Shown here in pieces: positions 28,653 to 36,719 of a stretch of DNA of 37,902 bases. Both the position numbers and the translations under genes were made by a program. The stretch comes from Patescibacteria group bacterium. GTDB taxonomy: Bacteria; Patescibacteriota; Patescibacteriia; UBA10025; JAHIVO01. Each line of letters opens with the position of its first letter. The stretch's first letter is position 1. The DNA is taken from assembly GCA_018816445.1 (NCBI GenBank), contig JAHIVO010000008.1, positions 1 to 37,902 of the forward strand, in the 5' to 3' direction. Under the pieces are notes generated by a model, which did not search any database, was not told where the DNA came from, and was given only the letters and a program-made list of their open reading frames with translations.

Positions 28653-29927
28653 TTGTTATATAATACATCTATGAATCGTTATTGCATCATCTTGGGCCGA
28701 AATCCCATCCTCTCAATTGCCGAGATATTCAACCGGGAGCCGGCCTTGACTAACAAATTACGCATTATTGACCTGACCAAAAATGCCCTTATTCTAGAGG
28801 CTGATTCGTCTTTTGAGGCTAAAAAATGGCAAGCCAGCCTCGGTGGCACAATCAAAATTGGAGAAGTAGTTGAAGAGTTTAAAACGTTAAAAGAGCTGAT
28901 AAGTTCTCTGACAACCGACTATCTGATAAATAAATTTACCAATAAATCAGATAAAAAAATTATCTTCGGCTTTAGCCTATATGGAGATACCCTGTGGCGC
29001 TACCATGCTGAGCTTAATACTCTCGGCTTGCGCCTGAAAAAAGAATTACTAAAAAAACACCATAAAGGCAGATTTATTTCTGCCCAGGACGGCGTACTGA
29101 CCAGCGTACAGGTAACAAAAAACAAGATGATTGCCAAGGGTGCTGATATCCTGGTAATCAGCGGTTTATATTCTTTTTACCTATGCAAAACCGTAGCGGT
29201 ACAGGATTTTGAGGAATATTCTGAACGGGATTACGGTCGTCCCCAAAGGGATGCTCATTCCGGCATGCTGCCGCCTAAGCTAACTCAGATAATGCTTAAC
29301 CTTGCCCAAGGTGATTCCCAAAAAAAACTCCTTGATCCTTTTTGCGGCTCAGGCACAGTACTCCAAGAAGCTGCCCTGATGGGTTACAAAAATATTACTG
29401 GCAGTGACATCAGTGAAAAAGCCATTAATGACACTAAGGAAAACCTTAAATGGCTAGCCGGCAAATATAAGTTAAATAATATTAAAAGTAAATTAATACT
29501 TTCAGACATAAAAAAACTGCCAGAAAAAATTCCAACCAATTCAATTGACATAGTAGTTACCGAGCCATACCTAGGCCCGCTCATCAGAAAAAATATCAGC
29601 GTAATCAGCATGCTGGCTATTATCCAGGAACTGGAATCACTTTATCTGGCATCTTTCAACTCACTGGCCAAGATGGTCAAGCAAAATTCCAGGCTGGTTA
29701 TTGTTTTCCCTCTTTTTAAAACTGATCACGGCATTTACTCATTGAAAATCCTTGAGCAGCTGGGTAAAATAGGTTTTAACCGTATTAATCCTATCCAAGA
29801 AAAAATTTCACTCTTTGCCAAGGTCGGACCCACGGCCCGTGGCTCGCTAGTTTACCAGCGTCCTGACCAAAAAGTTGAAAGGGAAATATTCATTTTTAAA
29901 TATCATAAAAAAACCGAGGCTGATTAA
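28653..29927 (+). CDS. Trm11/TrmG10-like RNA methyltransferase
   Basis: LDPFCGSGTVLQEAALMGYKNITGSDIS SAM site and TEPYLGPLI motif; likely start MNRYCI at 28671. Confidence 0.7.
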   Translation: MLYNTSMNRYCIILGRNPILSIAEIFNREPALTNKLRIIDLTKNALILEADSSFEAKKWQASLGGTIKIGEVVEEFKTLKELISSLTTDYLINKFTNKSDKKIIFGFSLYGDTLWRYHAELNTLGLRLKKELLKKHHKGRFISAQDGVLTSVQVTKNKMIAKGADILVISGLYSFYLCKTVAVQDFEEYSERDYGRPQRDAHSGMLPPKLTQIMLNLAQGDSQKKLLDPFCGSGTVLQEAALMGYKNITGSDISEKAINDTKENLKWLAGKYKLNNIKSKLILSDIKKLPEKIPTNSIDIVVTEPYLGPLIRKNISVISMLAIIQELESLYLASFNSLAKMVKQNSRLVIVFPLFKTDHGIYSLKILEQLGKIGFNRINPIQEKISLFAKVGPTARGSLVYQRPDQKVEREIFIFKYHKKTEAD

Positions 29928-29941
29928 ACACACCTCGGTTT
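29905..29941 (-). terminator. Intrinsic terminator of minus-strand small-ORF unit
   Basis: Minus strand ACCGAGG-tgtgtttaatcag-CCTCGGT-TTTTTT. Confidence 0.7.
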
Positions 29942-29971
29942 AAATTCAATCCTCCTTCTTTTCACTAGTAT

Positions 29972-30127
29972 TTACCTCATACAACACGAACGCTGAGGCG
30001 GGTTTATGACATTGTTCGTGAGGGCAGGGGGATAAGCCCCGCATGCGAGGAGAAATTCTCCTCGACTCGATAGACCACCTCCTCTTCCTATTATTGAACT
30101 ATCTTGTACAGAAAATGTTTTTCCCAT
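29972..30127 (-). CDS. Candidate small ORF B (51 aa)
   Basis: ATAGGAGcttgtaATG; MGKTFSVQDSSIIGRGGGLSSRGEFLLACGAYPPALTNNVINPPQRSCCMR*. Confidence 0.35.
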   Translation of the reverse strand: MGKTFSVQDSSIIGRGGGLSSRGEFLLACGAYPPALTNNVINPPQRSCCMR

Positions 30128-30257
30128 TACAAGCTCCTATCGTTTTTGAGGTGGACGATTTTCCTGCAGAGGCAATTAATTTCGCCCGTGCAAATTGTCT
30201 TAATCTGCGTCTAAGATGACCATTCCTGGGGTCATCTTCTCTGTTTTTTTCAGCCAA
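30099..30257 (-). CDS. Candidate small basic ORF A (52 aa, TTG start)
   Basis: AAGGAGG SD; MAEKNREDDPRNGHLRRRLRQFARAKLIASAGKSSTSKTIGACNGKNIFCTR*. Confidence 0.4.
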   Translation of the reverse strand: MAEKNREDDPRNGHLRRRLRQFARAKLIASAGKSSTSKTIGACNGKNIFCTR

Positions 30258-30304
30258 AAAGGCCTCCTTGACGCTAAATCATTCTCAAAGATCTTTATAA
30301 TATT

Positions 30305-30333
30305 ATTATATCAAATTAATAATTTTATCACAA
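30305..30333 (-). promoter_or_regulatory. Putative promoter of the small-ORF unit
   Basis: Minus strand TTGTGA-N17-TATAAT. Confidence 0.5.
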
Positions 30334-30373
30334 ATATTAAAAATAGCTTGTGTTTTTAATATACATTTCATTT

Positions 30374-31438
30374 TTATATTCGGAAATAAATCACATCACC
30401 ATCCTTAACTACATATTCCCGCCCTTCAATTTTAATTTTTCCTTTTTCTTTAGCCGGTAATTCACCGCCGTACTCAACTACGTCCTGCCATTTAGCAACT
30501 TCTGCACGAATAAACTTTAGTTCAAAATCAGAATGAATCCTGCCGCCGGCTACTGGCGCCAGAGCGCCTCTTTTTACTGTCCAGGCATGAACTTCCTTGG
30601 GACCGGCCGTAAAAAATGTAATTAAATCAAGCAATTCATAAGACGCTTTGATAAGCCTTTCCAAGCCGGTGCTTTGCAAACCTAAAGACTTTAAATAATC
30701 CATAGCTTCATTAAGGGGCATTTCGGCTAACTCTGACTCCACTTTGGCGCTAATAGTTAAAAAACCAGGTTTTTCAGTGGCTGCATCAGCTTCATCGGCA
30801 TTGAGAATATACAGCATTGGTTTCATGGTCAATAAATTGAGTTCAGAAATTACTTTTAATTCATCTTTATTAAAATCTGCTCGGGACAGTAATTCCCCTG
30901 TATCCAAGAATGTTTTAGCTTTTGCATAAATATCCACTAACTGTTTAATTTTTTTATCGCCGCTTTTTGCCTTGGGTTCAATATCCTCCAGCCTGTTATC
31001 CAGAGTGGCCATATCCGCATAAATCATCTCCAAATTAATTGTCTGCCTGTCATCCTCTGGATTGATTTCGCCATTGACATGTACCACGTCCGCATCACTA
31101 AACTGCCTGACTACCTGGCAAATTGCTGTGACCTCACGGATATTGGCCAGGAAAGCATTGCCCAAACCTTCACCTTTATGCGCACCCTTAACTAAACCGG
31201 CGATATCAACAAACTCAATCACGGTCGGCACAATCTTTTCCGGTTTATAAATTGACGCCAAGCTAACTAAACGTTCATCAGGCACTTCTACAACACCCAC
31301 GTTTGGATCAATAGTGCAGAAAGGGTAGTTGGAAGTGTCTACCTGTTTTTTGGTTAAAGCTTGAAATAAAGTTGACTTGCCCACATTGGGCAGGCCAACT
31401 ATGCCGATTGAAAATTTCATATGTTTATTGTAGCACAA
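30374..31438 (-). CDS. ychF: Redox-regulated ATPase/GTPase YchF
   Basis: GIVGLPNVGKSTLFQALTKKQVDTSNYPFCTIDPNVGVVEVPDERL, C-terminal TGS domain; likely start at MKFSIG. Confidence 0.96.
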   Translation of the reverse strand: MCYNKHMKFSIGIVGLPNVGKSTLFQALTKKQVDTSNYPFCTIDPNVGVVEVPDERLVSLASIYKPEKIVPTVIEFVDIAGLVKGAHKGEGLGNAFLANIREVTAICQVVRQFSDADVVHVNGEINPEDDRQTINLEMIYADMATLDNRLEDIEPKAKSGDKKIKQLVDIYAKAKTFLDTGELLSRADFNKDELKVISELNLLTMKPMLYILNADEADAATEKPGFLTISAKVESELAEMPLNEAMDYLKSLGLQSTGLERLIKASYELLDLITFFTAGPKEVHAWTVKRGALAPVAGGRIHSDFELKFIRAEVAKWQDVVEYGGELPAKEKGKIKIEGREYVVKDGDVIYFRI

Positions 31439-31504
31439 AACGGTATTTAGGATTCAACCTCTCGGCTGTCTAACCAAACGGCGCCGCCTGTTTAATTTAT
31501 TCCA

Positions 31505-31528
31505 AGCGCAACCCTCTGTGGTTGCGCT
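31505..31528. repeat. Palindrome AGCGCAACC-ctctgt-GGTTGCGCT
   Basis: 9-bp perfect arms in intergenic region. Confidence 0.6.
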
Positions 31529-31640
31529 AGCCTCTTTAATATACAGTCGCAGCCGCAGAGGGCTGCTCCTGGGGTAGTATAATGCGAGCGGTGCTATAAA
31601 TCCAAACAAAAAAAGACCCAACGCGACTCTCTGCAAACGC

Positions 31641-31746
31641 AATAATCAAATCGCCGCATAGCTGACCTGTCCGCCTTTGGCGGGAGATTTATCTCCAGCT
31701 GTAGAATTGACGGCGGAGATAAATCTCCGCCTACGCGATTATTATT
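31641..31746. repeat. Nested palindromic (MITE-like) element
   Basis: Outer AATAATCaaATCGC/GCGATTATTATT; inner GGCGGgAGATTTATCTCC and GGCGGAGATAAATCTCCGCC. Confidence 0.55.
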
Positions 31747-31831
31747 CAAACAACAAAAACACAATACGCCATAAACTATACACCATTAACCATATACCAT
31801 AAGCCACGCGCCATATGCTATAATACTCTAT

Positions 31832-32551
31832 ATGCTCCCACGTTTTTATTTGCCCCAAGTTAATATTACCAATGATCAGATAATAATCAGTGACAAGGAA
31901 ATTATCGATCAATTAACAAAAGTACTACGTTTAAAAACAAACGATCTCTTTATCATTTTCGCACCGCAAGCTGAATACCAGCTAGCACTGAAAGAAATTG
32001 GGGATAAAACAGCTATCGCAACCATTATCGAAACTCAACCAGCTATGCGCGAGCCAGGGCAAAAGCTAACATTATACCAATCTTTATTAAAAAAAGATAA
32101 TTTCGAATGGATTTTACAAAAAGGCACAGAGCTGGGTATTAGCTGTTTTGTGCCGATGATCACCAATCATACCATTGTCCGGGAAATTTCCGAAAATAAA
32201 TTAAAGCGCTATCATAAGATTTTGACCGAGGCTACGGAACAATGCGGCGGCCGGCAGGTGCCCGAACTGAAAAATTTGCTCCCTTTTAACCAGGCTATCG
32301 CCGCTGCAGCACAACAACCCGGCCAAAAGTTGATTGCCTGGGAAGGACAGACAGACAGCACTCTGGAGGAAAAACTCGACCCAAACGTTCAGTATTACCA
32401 TATATTCATCGGTCCGGAAGGGGGTTTTTCTCCACAGGAAGTTGAATTGGCCAAACACGATAATTTTACACCCGTAAGTCTAGGAAATAGAATTTTACGG
32501 GCTGAAACTGCGGCTATTGCAGCAGCCAGCCTAATTTTATTGAGCCAATAA
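31832..32551 (+). CDS. rsmE: 16S rRNA (uracil-1498-N3)-methyltransferase RsmE
   Basis: LRLKTNDLFIIF, QKGTELGISCFVPM, EATEQCGGRQVPEL, IGPEGGFSPQEVELAK, LGNRILRAETAAIAA. Confidence 0.95.
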   Translation: MLPRFYLPQVNITNDQIIISDKEIIDQLTKVLRLKTNDLFIIFAPQAEYQLALKEIGDKTAIATIIETQPAMREPGQKLTLYQSLLKKDNFEWILQKGTELGISCFVPMITNHTIVREISENKLKRYHKILTEATEQCGGRQVPELKNLLPFNQAIAAAAQQPGQKLIAWEGQTDSTLEEKLDPNVQYYHIFIGPEGGFSPQEVELAKHDNFTPVSLGNRILRAETAAIAAASLILLSQ

Positions 32552-32610
32552 TTATTTTATGTTATAATTCACACATAAGATCATCAACTATTAACTATTT
32601 ACCATATACT

Positions 32611-32642
32611 ATCACCTTTCGGGTGATCTCCCGTAGGGAGAT
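32611..32642. repeat. Twin hairpins
   Basis: ATCACC-tttc-GGGTGAT followed by ATCTCCC-gta-GGGAGAT. Confidence 0.5.
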
Positions 32643-32669
32643 AAACTATCAACCATTAACAACAAATAT

Positions 32670-33401
32670 ATGTTTGAAAACGTACAACGACCCCAGCAGC
32701 AAAATCAACCGCCACAGCCGCAGCAAAAAGACTGGGGCCCCTGGAAACCAGTTGACTCCAATAGAAAATCTGCTGGGCCTGTTCCCCCGCCGCCTATGGA
32801 CCAAAATACACCTGCCGGTACTCCGCCGCTAAACCGGCCACCGGTTACTCCTCCGCCTATTGGGCCAGTACCAAGTATGGGCTCTCCTATTTCACCCGAA
32901 CCGCAAAAACCCAGTAAAAGAAAATTCGTGCTTATAGGCGTTATTATCTTCGCCATAATTGTCGTCCTGGTAGCTGGCGCAGTCCTGGTCTTACAGTATA
33001 TCAGCAATAATTCAAATACGGATAATACAAACGTTGAAGCCAATGTTAATACGGAAACAAATGAAAATGCTGTAACTAACACTACAGCTAATACAAATAC
33101 AGCGGCTAATATTAATACCAATGCAGCTAACGAGAATACTAACACCAATACAGCAAATGCCAATGCTAATATTAACTCTGCCGCCAATACCAACACAACC
33201 AACGCAAATGCCAATACCAACACAGCTACTAATGCCAACACTAATACCGGCCCGCTAGACTCAGATAATGATGGGCTGACTGATGAGCAAGAATTAATAT
33301 ATGGCACGGATGAAATGAACCCGGATACTGACGGAGACGGCTTTTTGGACGGTACTGAAGTTGAGAATGGATTCAACCCGCGCGGCACAGGATTATTATA
33401 A
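32670..33401 (+). CDS. Membrane protein with Pro-rich N-terminus, N/T/A repeat linker and TSP3-like Ca-binding repeats
   Basis: PPPPMDQN.., TM KFVLIGVIIFAIIVVLVAGAVLVLQYI, NTNTAANINTNAANENT.., DSDNDGLTDEQELIYGTDEMNPDTDGDGFLDGTEVENG. Confidence 0.8.
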   Translation: MFENVQRPQQQNQPPQPQQKDWGPWKPVDSNRKSAGPVPPPPMDQNTPAGTPPLNRPPVTPPPIGPVPSMGSPISPEPQKPSKRKFVLIGVIIFAIIVVLVAGAVLVLQYISNNSNTDNTNVEANVNTETNENAVTNTTANTNTAANINTNAANENTNTNTANANANINSAANTNTTNANANTNTATNANTNTGPLDSDNDGLTDEQELIYGTDEMNPDTDGDGFLDGTEVENGFNPRGTGLL

Positions 33402-33429
33402 TCAACACAAATAAAATAAATATAAACCA

Positions 33430-33456
33430 AACCCGGGGATCAACTCCCCGGGTTTT
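33430..33456 (+). terminator. Intrinsic terminator
   Basis: AACCCGGGG-atcaact-CCCCGGGTTTT. Confidence 0.8.
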
Positions 33457-33473
33457 CTGATTTAATAACTCCC

Positions 33474-33502
33474 TTGACATGATTATCATCTTCTGATACT
33501 AT
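33474..33502 (+). promoter_or_regulatory. Putative promoter
   Basis: TTGACA-N17-TACTAT upstream of 33563 ORF. Confidence 0.6.
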
Positions 33503-33562
33503 TGACCATCCTATTTGCTATTTAAAAAAGAAAAATAAATCTAAGATAAATGGAGGGATGTT

Positions 33563-34435
33563 ATGCACGAAAAATGCACGGACGTTATAATCCGGACATT
33601 TAAGACCGGTGCTGGTCCCAGAAAAAAACCGCCGCCTGATGAGCATATCCGCTACCGGGATCAGATAGCTGAGGCAATTAAACGCATAAAGGACAGTGTT
33701 TTTGTCCGGCATGTGTACGTAGTTGTCAACGGAGATCCAGACTCACCTTTAGCAGAAATTCCCTATGCTGATGGCTCAACCTATACTACTAGATTGATCC
33801 GGCAACTCTTCCCGCATTCGAATGTCAGAACATTGGTCTGTACAGAGTGGGGAATGAATCCTGGCAGTGATAGTGCTCTTAATCAAGCAATTTACACTAT
33901 CAAGAATTCTGGTGATCATCCGCGATGGGTACTCATGCTGTCGAAAGAAATCCAGATGAACGAATTAATCCTGCATGAAGCAATCCTGCTAAATGACCGG
34001 CACGATTTGGTAGTCTGCGGATTTTTCCGTCAGAACTGGTGGGAGCGGTATCAGTGGCAAATGGTGCAGAACACGGCTGCCCTGTGGGATTTCAAGACCC
34101 TGATTAAATTCGACGGATTTGACCATCGCTGCAATGGAACAGGTGAAACAATAGAGGTTGATGGCATAAATGTGCCATTAGCCGGCATGGAAGACTTTCA
34201 CCTCTTGCTCAGAATTCAAGCTGTACGCGGACGATCCTACCGCTGGGGTATGGTTATGAAAACAGAACCACTAACCTGGGATCTGTCCAGGAAAAACCTG
34301 GCTGAAATGACACTACACAACATAAAAGTTGCCCGGCAAGCTGCAGTCATGCATAGATGGGCTGATGAAATAATGCCGAAAAGTGATTGGTCCACTATCA
34401 TGAACCTTTGCTTTTCCCGGCAAGTTTCACTCTAA
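33563..34435 (+). CDS. Glycosyltransferase family 2-like protein
   Basis: HVYVVVNGDPDSPL, NPGSDSALNQAIYTIKNS, RWVLMLSKEIQMNE, LAGMEDFHLLLRIQ pattern consistent with GT-A fold; SD GGAGGG. Confidence 0.5.
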   Translation: MHEKCTDVIIRTFKTGAGPRKKPPPDEHIRYRDQIAEAIKRIKDSVFVRHVYVVVNGDPDSPLAEIPYADGSTYTTRLIRQLFPHSNVRTLVCTEWGMNPGSDSALNQAIYTIKNSGDHPRWVLMLSKEIQMNELILHEAILLNDRHDLVVCGFFRQNWWERYQWQMVQNTAALWDFKTLIKFDGFDHRCNGTGETIEVDGINVPLAGMEDFHLLLRIQAVRGRSYRWGMVMKTEPLTWDLSRKNLAEMTLHNIKVARQAAVMHRWADEIMPKSDWSTIMNLCFSRQVSL

Positions 34436-34452
34436 CATCCAGCGAACGTCAA

Positions 34453-34490
34453 AAAGCCATCCTACAACCAAATGGATGGCTTATTTTTTT
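34453..34490 (+). terminator. Intrinsic terminator
   Basis: AAGCCATCC-tacaaccaaat-GGATGGCTT-ATTTTTTT. Confidence 0.85.
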
Positions 34491-34498
34491 ACTCTTAA

Positions 34499-35362
34499 TT
34501 AATCAAAAGCAATTAAAATCACGCCGATCATCATAAACATGGCTCCCAGCAATCTTTCCTTAAGGCCTTTTTCCCTAAAAAATAATATACCACCCAGCAC
34601 GCTGAAAATCGCGCTGGTTCTTTTAATTGATATTACATATACTACTAAGGTTAAGTTAACGGCTGCCATCTGAAAAATTATCATTACACCCCATAGCAGG
34701 CCAATCGGTAAAATTGTACCAATGCGTTCTTTGATCTGGTACAAATCCTTCCTTGCCTTTACCAGCATGATTGGCGTCAAGATAGCGGCGACTACCAGAT
34801 ACGCAGCCACAGGCCAAAAAATTACTGAAGAATTCTGAATACCAATTTTATCAAAGTTTGCTGTAATACTCCAGATAGCTGCCACTCCCAGCATATACCT
34901 GACACCCTTTTCTTTAAATAATGCCTTAAAGGGTCCCAAAAAACCGCTCTGTATTTTTTTAATATTAAGAAAATATGATCCAACAACGATAAAAACAATT
35001 CCTCCAATGCCCAGCCAGCCCGGCAGCTCCCCTATAATCAATGGTGACGTAATCAGCAGGAAAAGAGGCGTCATTGTCAGCATGGGAGAAGCCAGGGATA
35101 ATGGCGAATGCTTAATTGCTTTTAAATATAATATAGTAACAATAACATTCAAAATTCCACTAACCACCAAAGCTAATACAAACTGATCACCAATCTGTGG
35201 AATACCATCAATTAACAATAGAGGTAATAAAAGAATCAGGGCAAAAAACCTGGAAGCCCAGGCAATCAGGTATTCGTTAGTATGCCGTAAGCCGCGCTTA
35301 CTAACAACATCCTGGGCTGCCACGGCCAGTGCTGTGACAATGGAAAACAGAAACCAGATCAT
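34499..35362 (-). CDS. EamA/DMT-family transporter
   Basis: About 10 TM helices, two EamA-like halves (ALVVSGILNVIVTILYLKAIKHSPLSLASPMLTMTPLFLLI). Confidence 0.85.
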   Translation of the reverse strand: MIWFLFSIVTALAVAAQDVVSKRGLRHTNEYLIAWASRFFALILLLPLLLIDGIPQIGDQFVLALVVSGILNVIVTILYLKAIKHSPLSLASPMLTMTPLFLLITSPLIIGELPGWLGIGGIVFIVVGSYFLNIKKIQSGFLGPFKALFKEKGVRYMLGVAAIWSITANFDKIGIQNSSVIFWPVAAYLVVAAILTPIMLVKARKDLYQIKERIGTILPIGLLWGVMIIFQMAAVNLTLVVYVISIKRTSAIFSVLGGILFFREKGLKERLLGAMFMMIGVILIAFD

Positions 35363-35365
35363 ACT

Positions 35366-35896
35366 CTAGTAATTATAATTCAACCAATCTTTTAAAGCCG
35401 GCTTTATCCATTTAAAGGCCAATCTAGGCCAGGGAATCTTTGAAGGCAAAAACCATCTGGTTGAACTAACATCGCTCATGGGCTTAATTTTACCGGATAT
35501 TATTCTGGCCTGGTAAGCAATATTCAAAGTCCTGATCATATACTGGTGATTGTACAAATCCATATAAATGCCTAGCAAACGCACAACTCTGACGTTTACG
35601 CCGAGCTCCTCCTTAATTTCGCGTTTAATACCTACTACCGGGTCCTCGCCTTCTTCCAAAAAACCGCCTGGGGTGTCCCAATAGCCTTTTTTAGGATTAA
35701 TGCCCCTTTTAACCAATAATACTTTCCCGTCCGAACTGATTATTATTGCCGAGACAGTCGGACTTGAATTTTGATAAAAAACAAATTCGCATTTTTTGCA
35801 AATTAAACGGCCTGCAGTGTGCCCTTTTTTACGCAACACTAATTTATCCGCACAACGAGGGCAATATTTAAAATACTTTTCAGATTTTACGCTCAT
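35366..35896 (-). CDS. Nudix hydrolase with N-terminal zinc ribbon
   Basis: CPRCADKLVLRKKGHTAGRLICKKCEF; Nudix box GGFLEEGEDPVVGIKREIKEELG. Confidence 0.92.
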   Translation of the reverse strand: MSVKSEKYFKYCPRCADKLVLRKKGHTAGRLICKKCEFVFYQNSSPTVSAIIISSDGKVLLVKRGINPKKGYWDTPGGFLEEGEDPVVGIKREIKEELGVNVRVVRLLGIYMDLYNHQYMIRTLNIAYQARIISGKIKPMSDVSSTRWFLPSKIPWPRLAFKWIKPALKDWLNYNY

Positions 35897-36719
35897 ATGA
35901 TTTTAATGTGTTTAATAATAACATGGCCACAGTCACCGGGCCTACGCCTCCAGGTACCGGCGTTATCCAGCCTGGCATATCCTTTACAGACTTATAATCC
36001 ACATCTCCCACTGGTTTACCTTTTAACCTATTATAACCCACGTCAATAACTATAGCACCTGGTTTTATACTCTCACCTTTTATTAATTCAGGCTGTCCCA
36101 CGGCGGCTACTAAAATATCCGCTTCCCGGCTCAAACTCTGACAGTCACTCTTATCCGGATCGCAGGCTTCCATCTTAACTCCTGCCTGCTCCAATAAATA
36201 ACCAAGTGGTCCGCTAAACACTTTGCTATTGGCAATAACCAGGGCTTTTTTGCCAATTAATGTCTGACCTGTAGTTTGAATCAGCATTACTATTCCAGCT
36301 GCTAAGCCTGGAATAATGCTCGGCCGGCCGGCTAACAAAGACTCGATATTCTCCGGATGAAAACCATCCACATCCTTGTCCGGCGCTATGGAGGTAATAA
36401 TTTTTTCTTTGCTAAAATCCCTGGGTAAAGGAAATTGTACTACTATCCCATGGATGTCTGAATCAGTATTTAACTTTTTTATCAAATCTAACACCTTACC
36501 TTGAGCAACTGTAGCAGAAAATTCATGCTTCACCAAATTTATGCCCACTTCTAAAGCGGCTTTTTGTTTGAGGTCCACATAAATATGCGAAGCTTCGTCA
36601 TCCCCAATTAAAATTATTCCCAAACCAGGCCTTTTTTCCTGATGGCTATATTTTTTAATCCTCTGCTTTATTTCCTGCTTAATACTGAGGGCTATCTTAT
36701 GGCCGTTAATTATCTCCAT
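35880..36719 (-). CDS. folD: Bifunctional methylene-THF dehydrogenase/cyclohydrolase FolD
   Basis: GLGIILIGDDEASHIYVDLKQKAA, GIVVQFPLP, PDKDVDGFHPEN, TPVPGGVGPVTVAMLL. Confidence 0.96.
   Translation of the reverse strand: MEIINGHKIALSIKQEIKQRIKKYSHQEKRPGLGIILIGDDEASHIYVDLKQKAALEVGINLVKHEFSATVAQGKVLDLIKKLNTDSDIHGIVVQFPLPRDFSKEKIITSIAPDKDVDGFHPENIESLLAGRPSIIPGLAAGIVMLIQTTGQTLIGKKALVIANSKVFSGPLGYLLEQAGVKMEACDPDKSDCQSLSREADILVAAVGQPELIKGESIKPGAIVIDVGYNRLKGKPVGDVDYKSVKDMPGWITPVPGGVGPVTVAMLLLNTLKSYERKI

Noticed and set aside
30115-30219. 34-aa plus-strand ORF (MFFPLQAPIVFEVDDF...)
   Set aside because: No SD or promoter; the opposite strand has better expression signals.
31454-31642. 62-aa minus ORF in the ychF-rsmE gap
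   Set aside because: Lies over a palindrome cluster, no SD, composition explained by repeats.
32705-33430. 241-aa minus-strand ORF rich in V/L/A
   Set aside because: Antisense shadow of the Asn/Thr/Ala repeat gene at 32670-33401.
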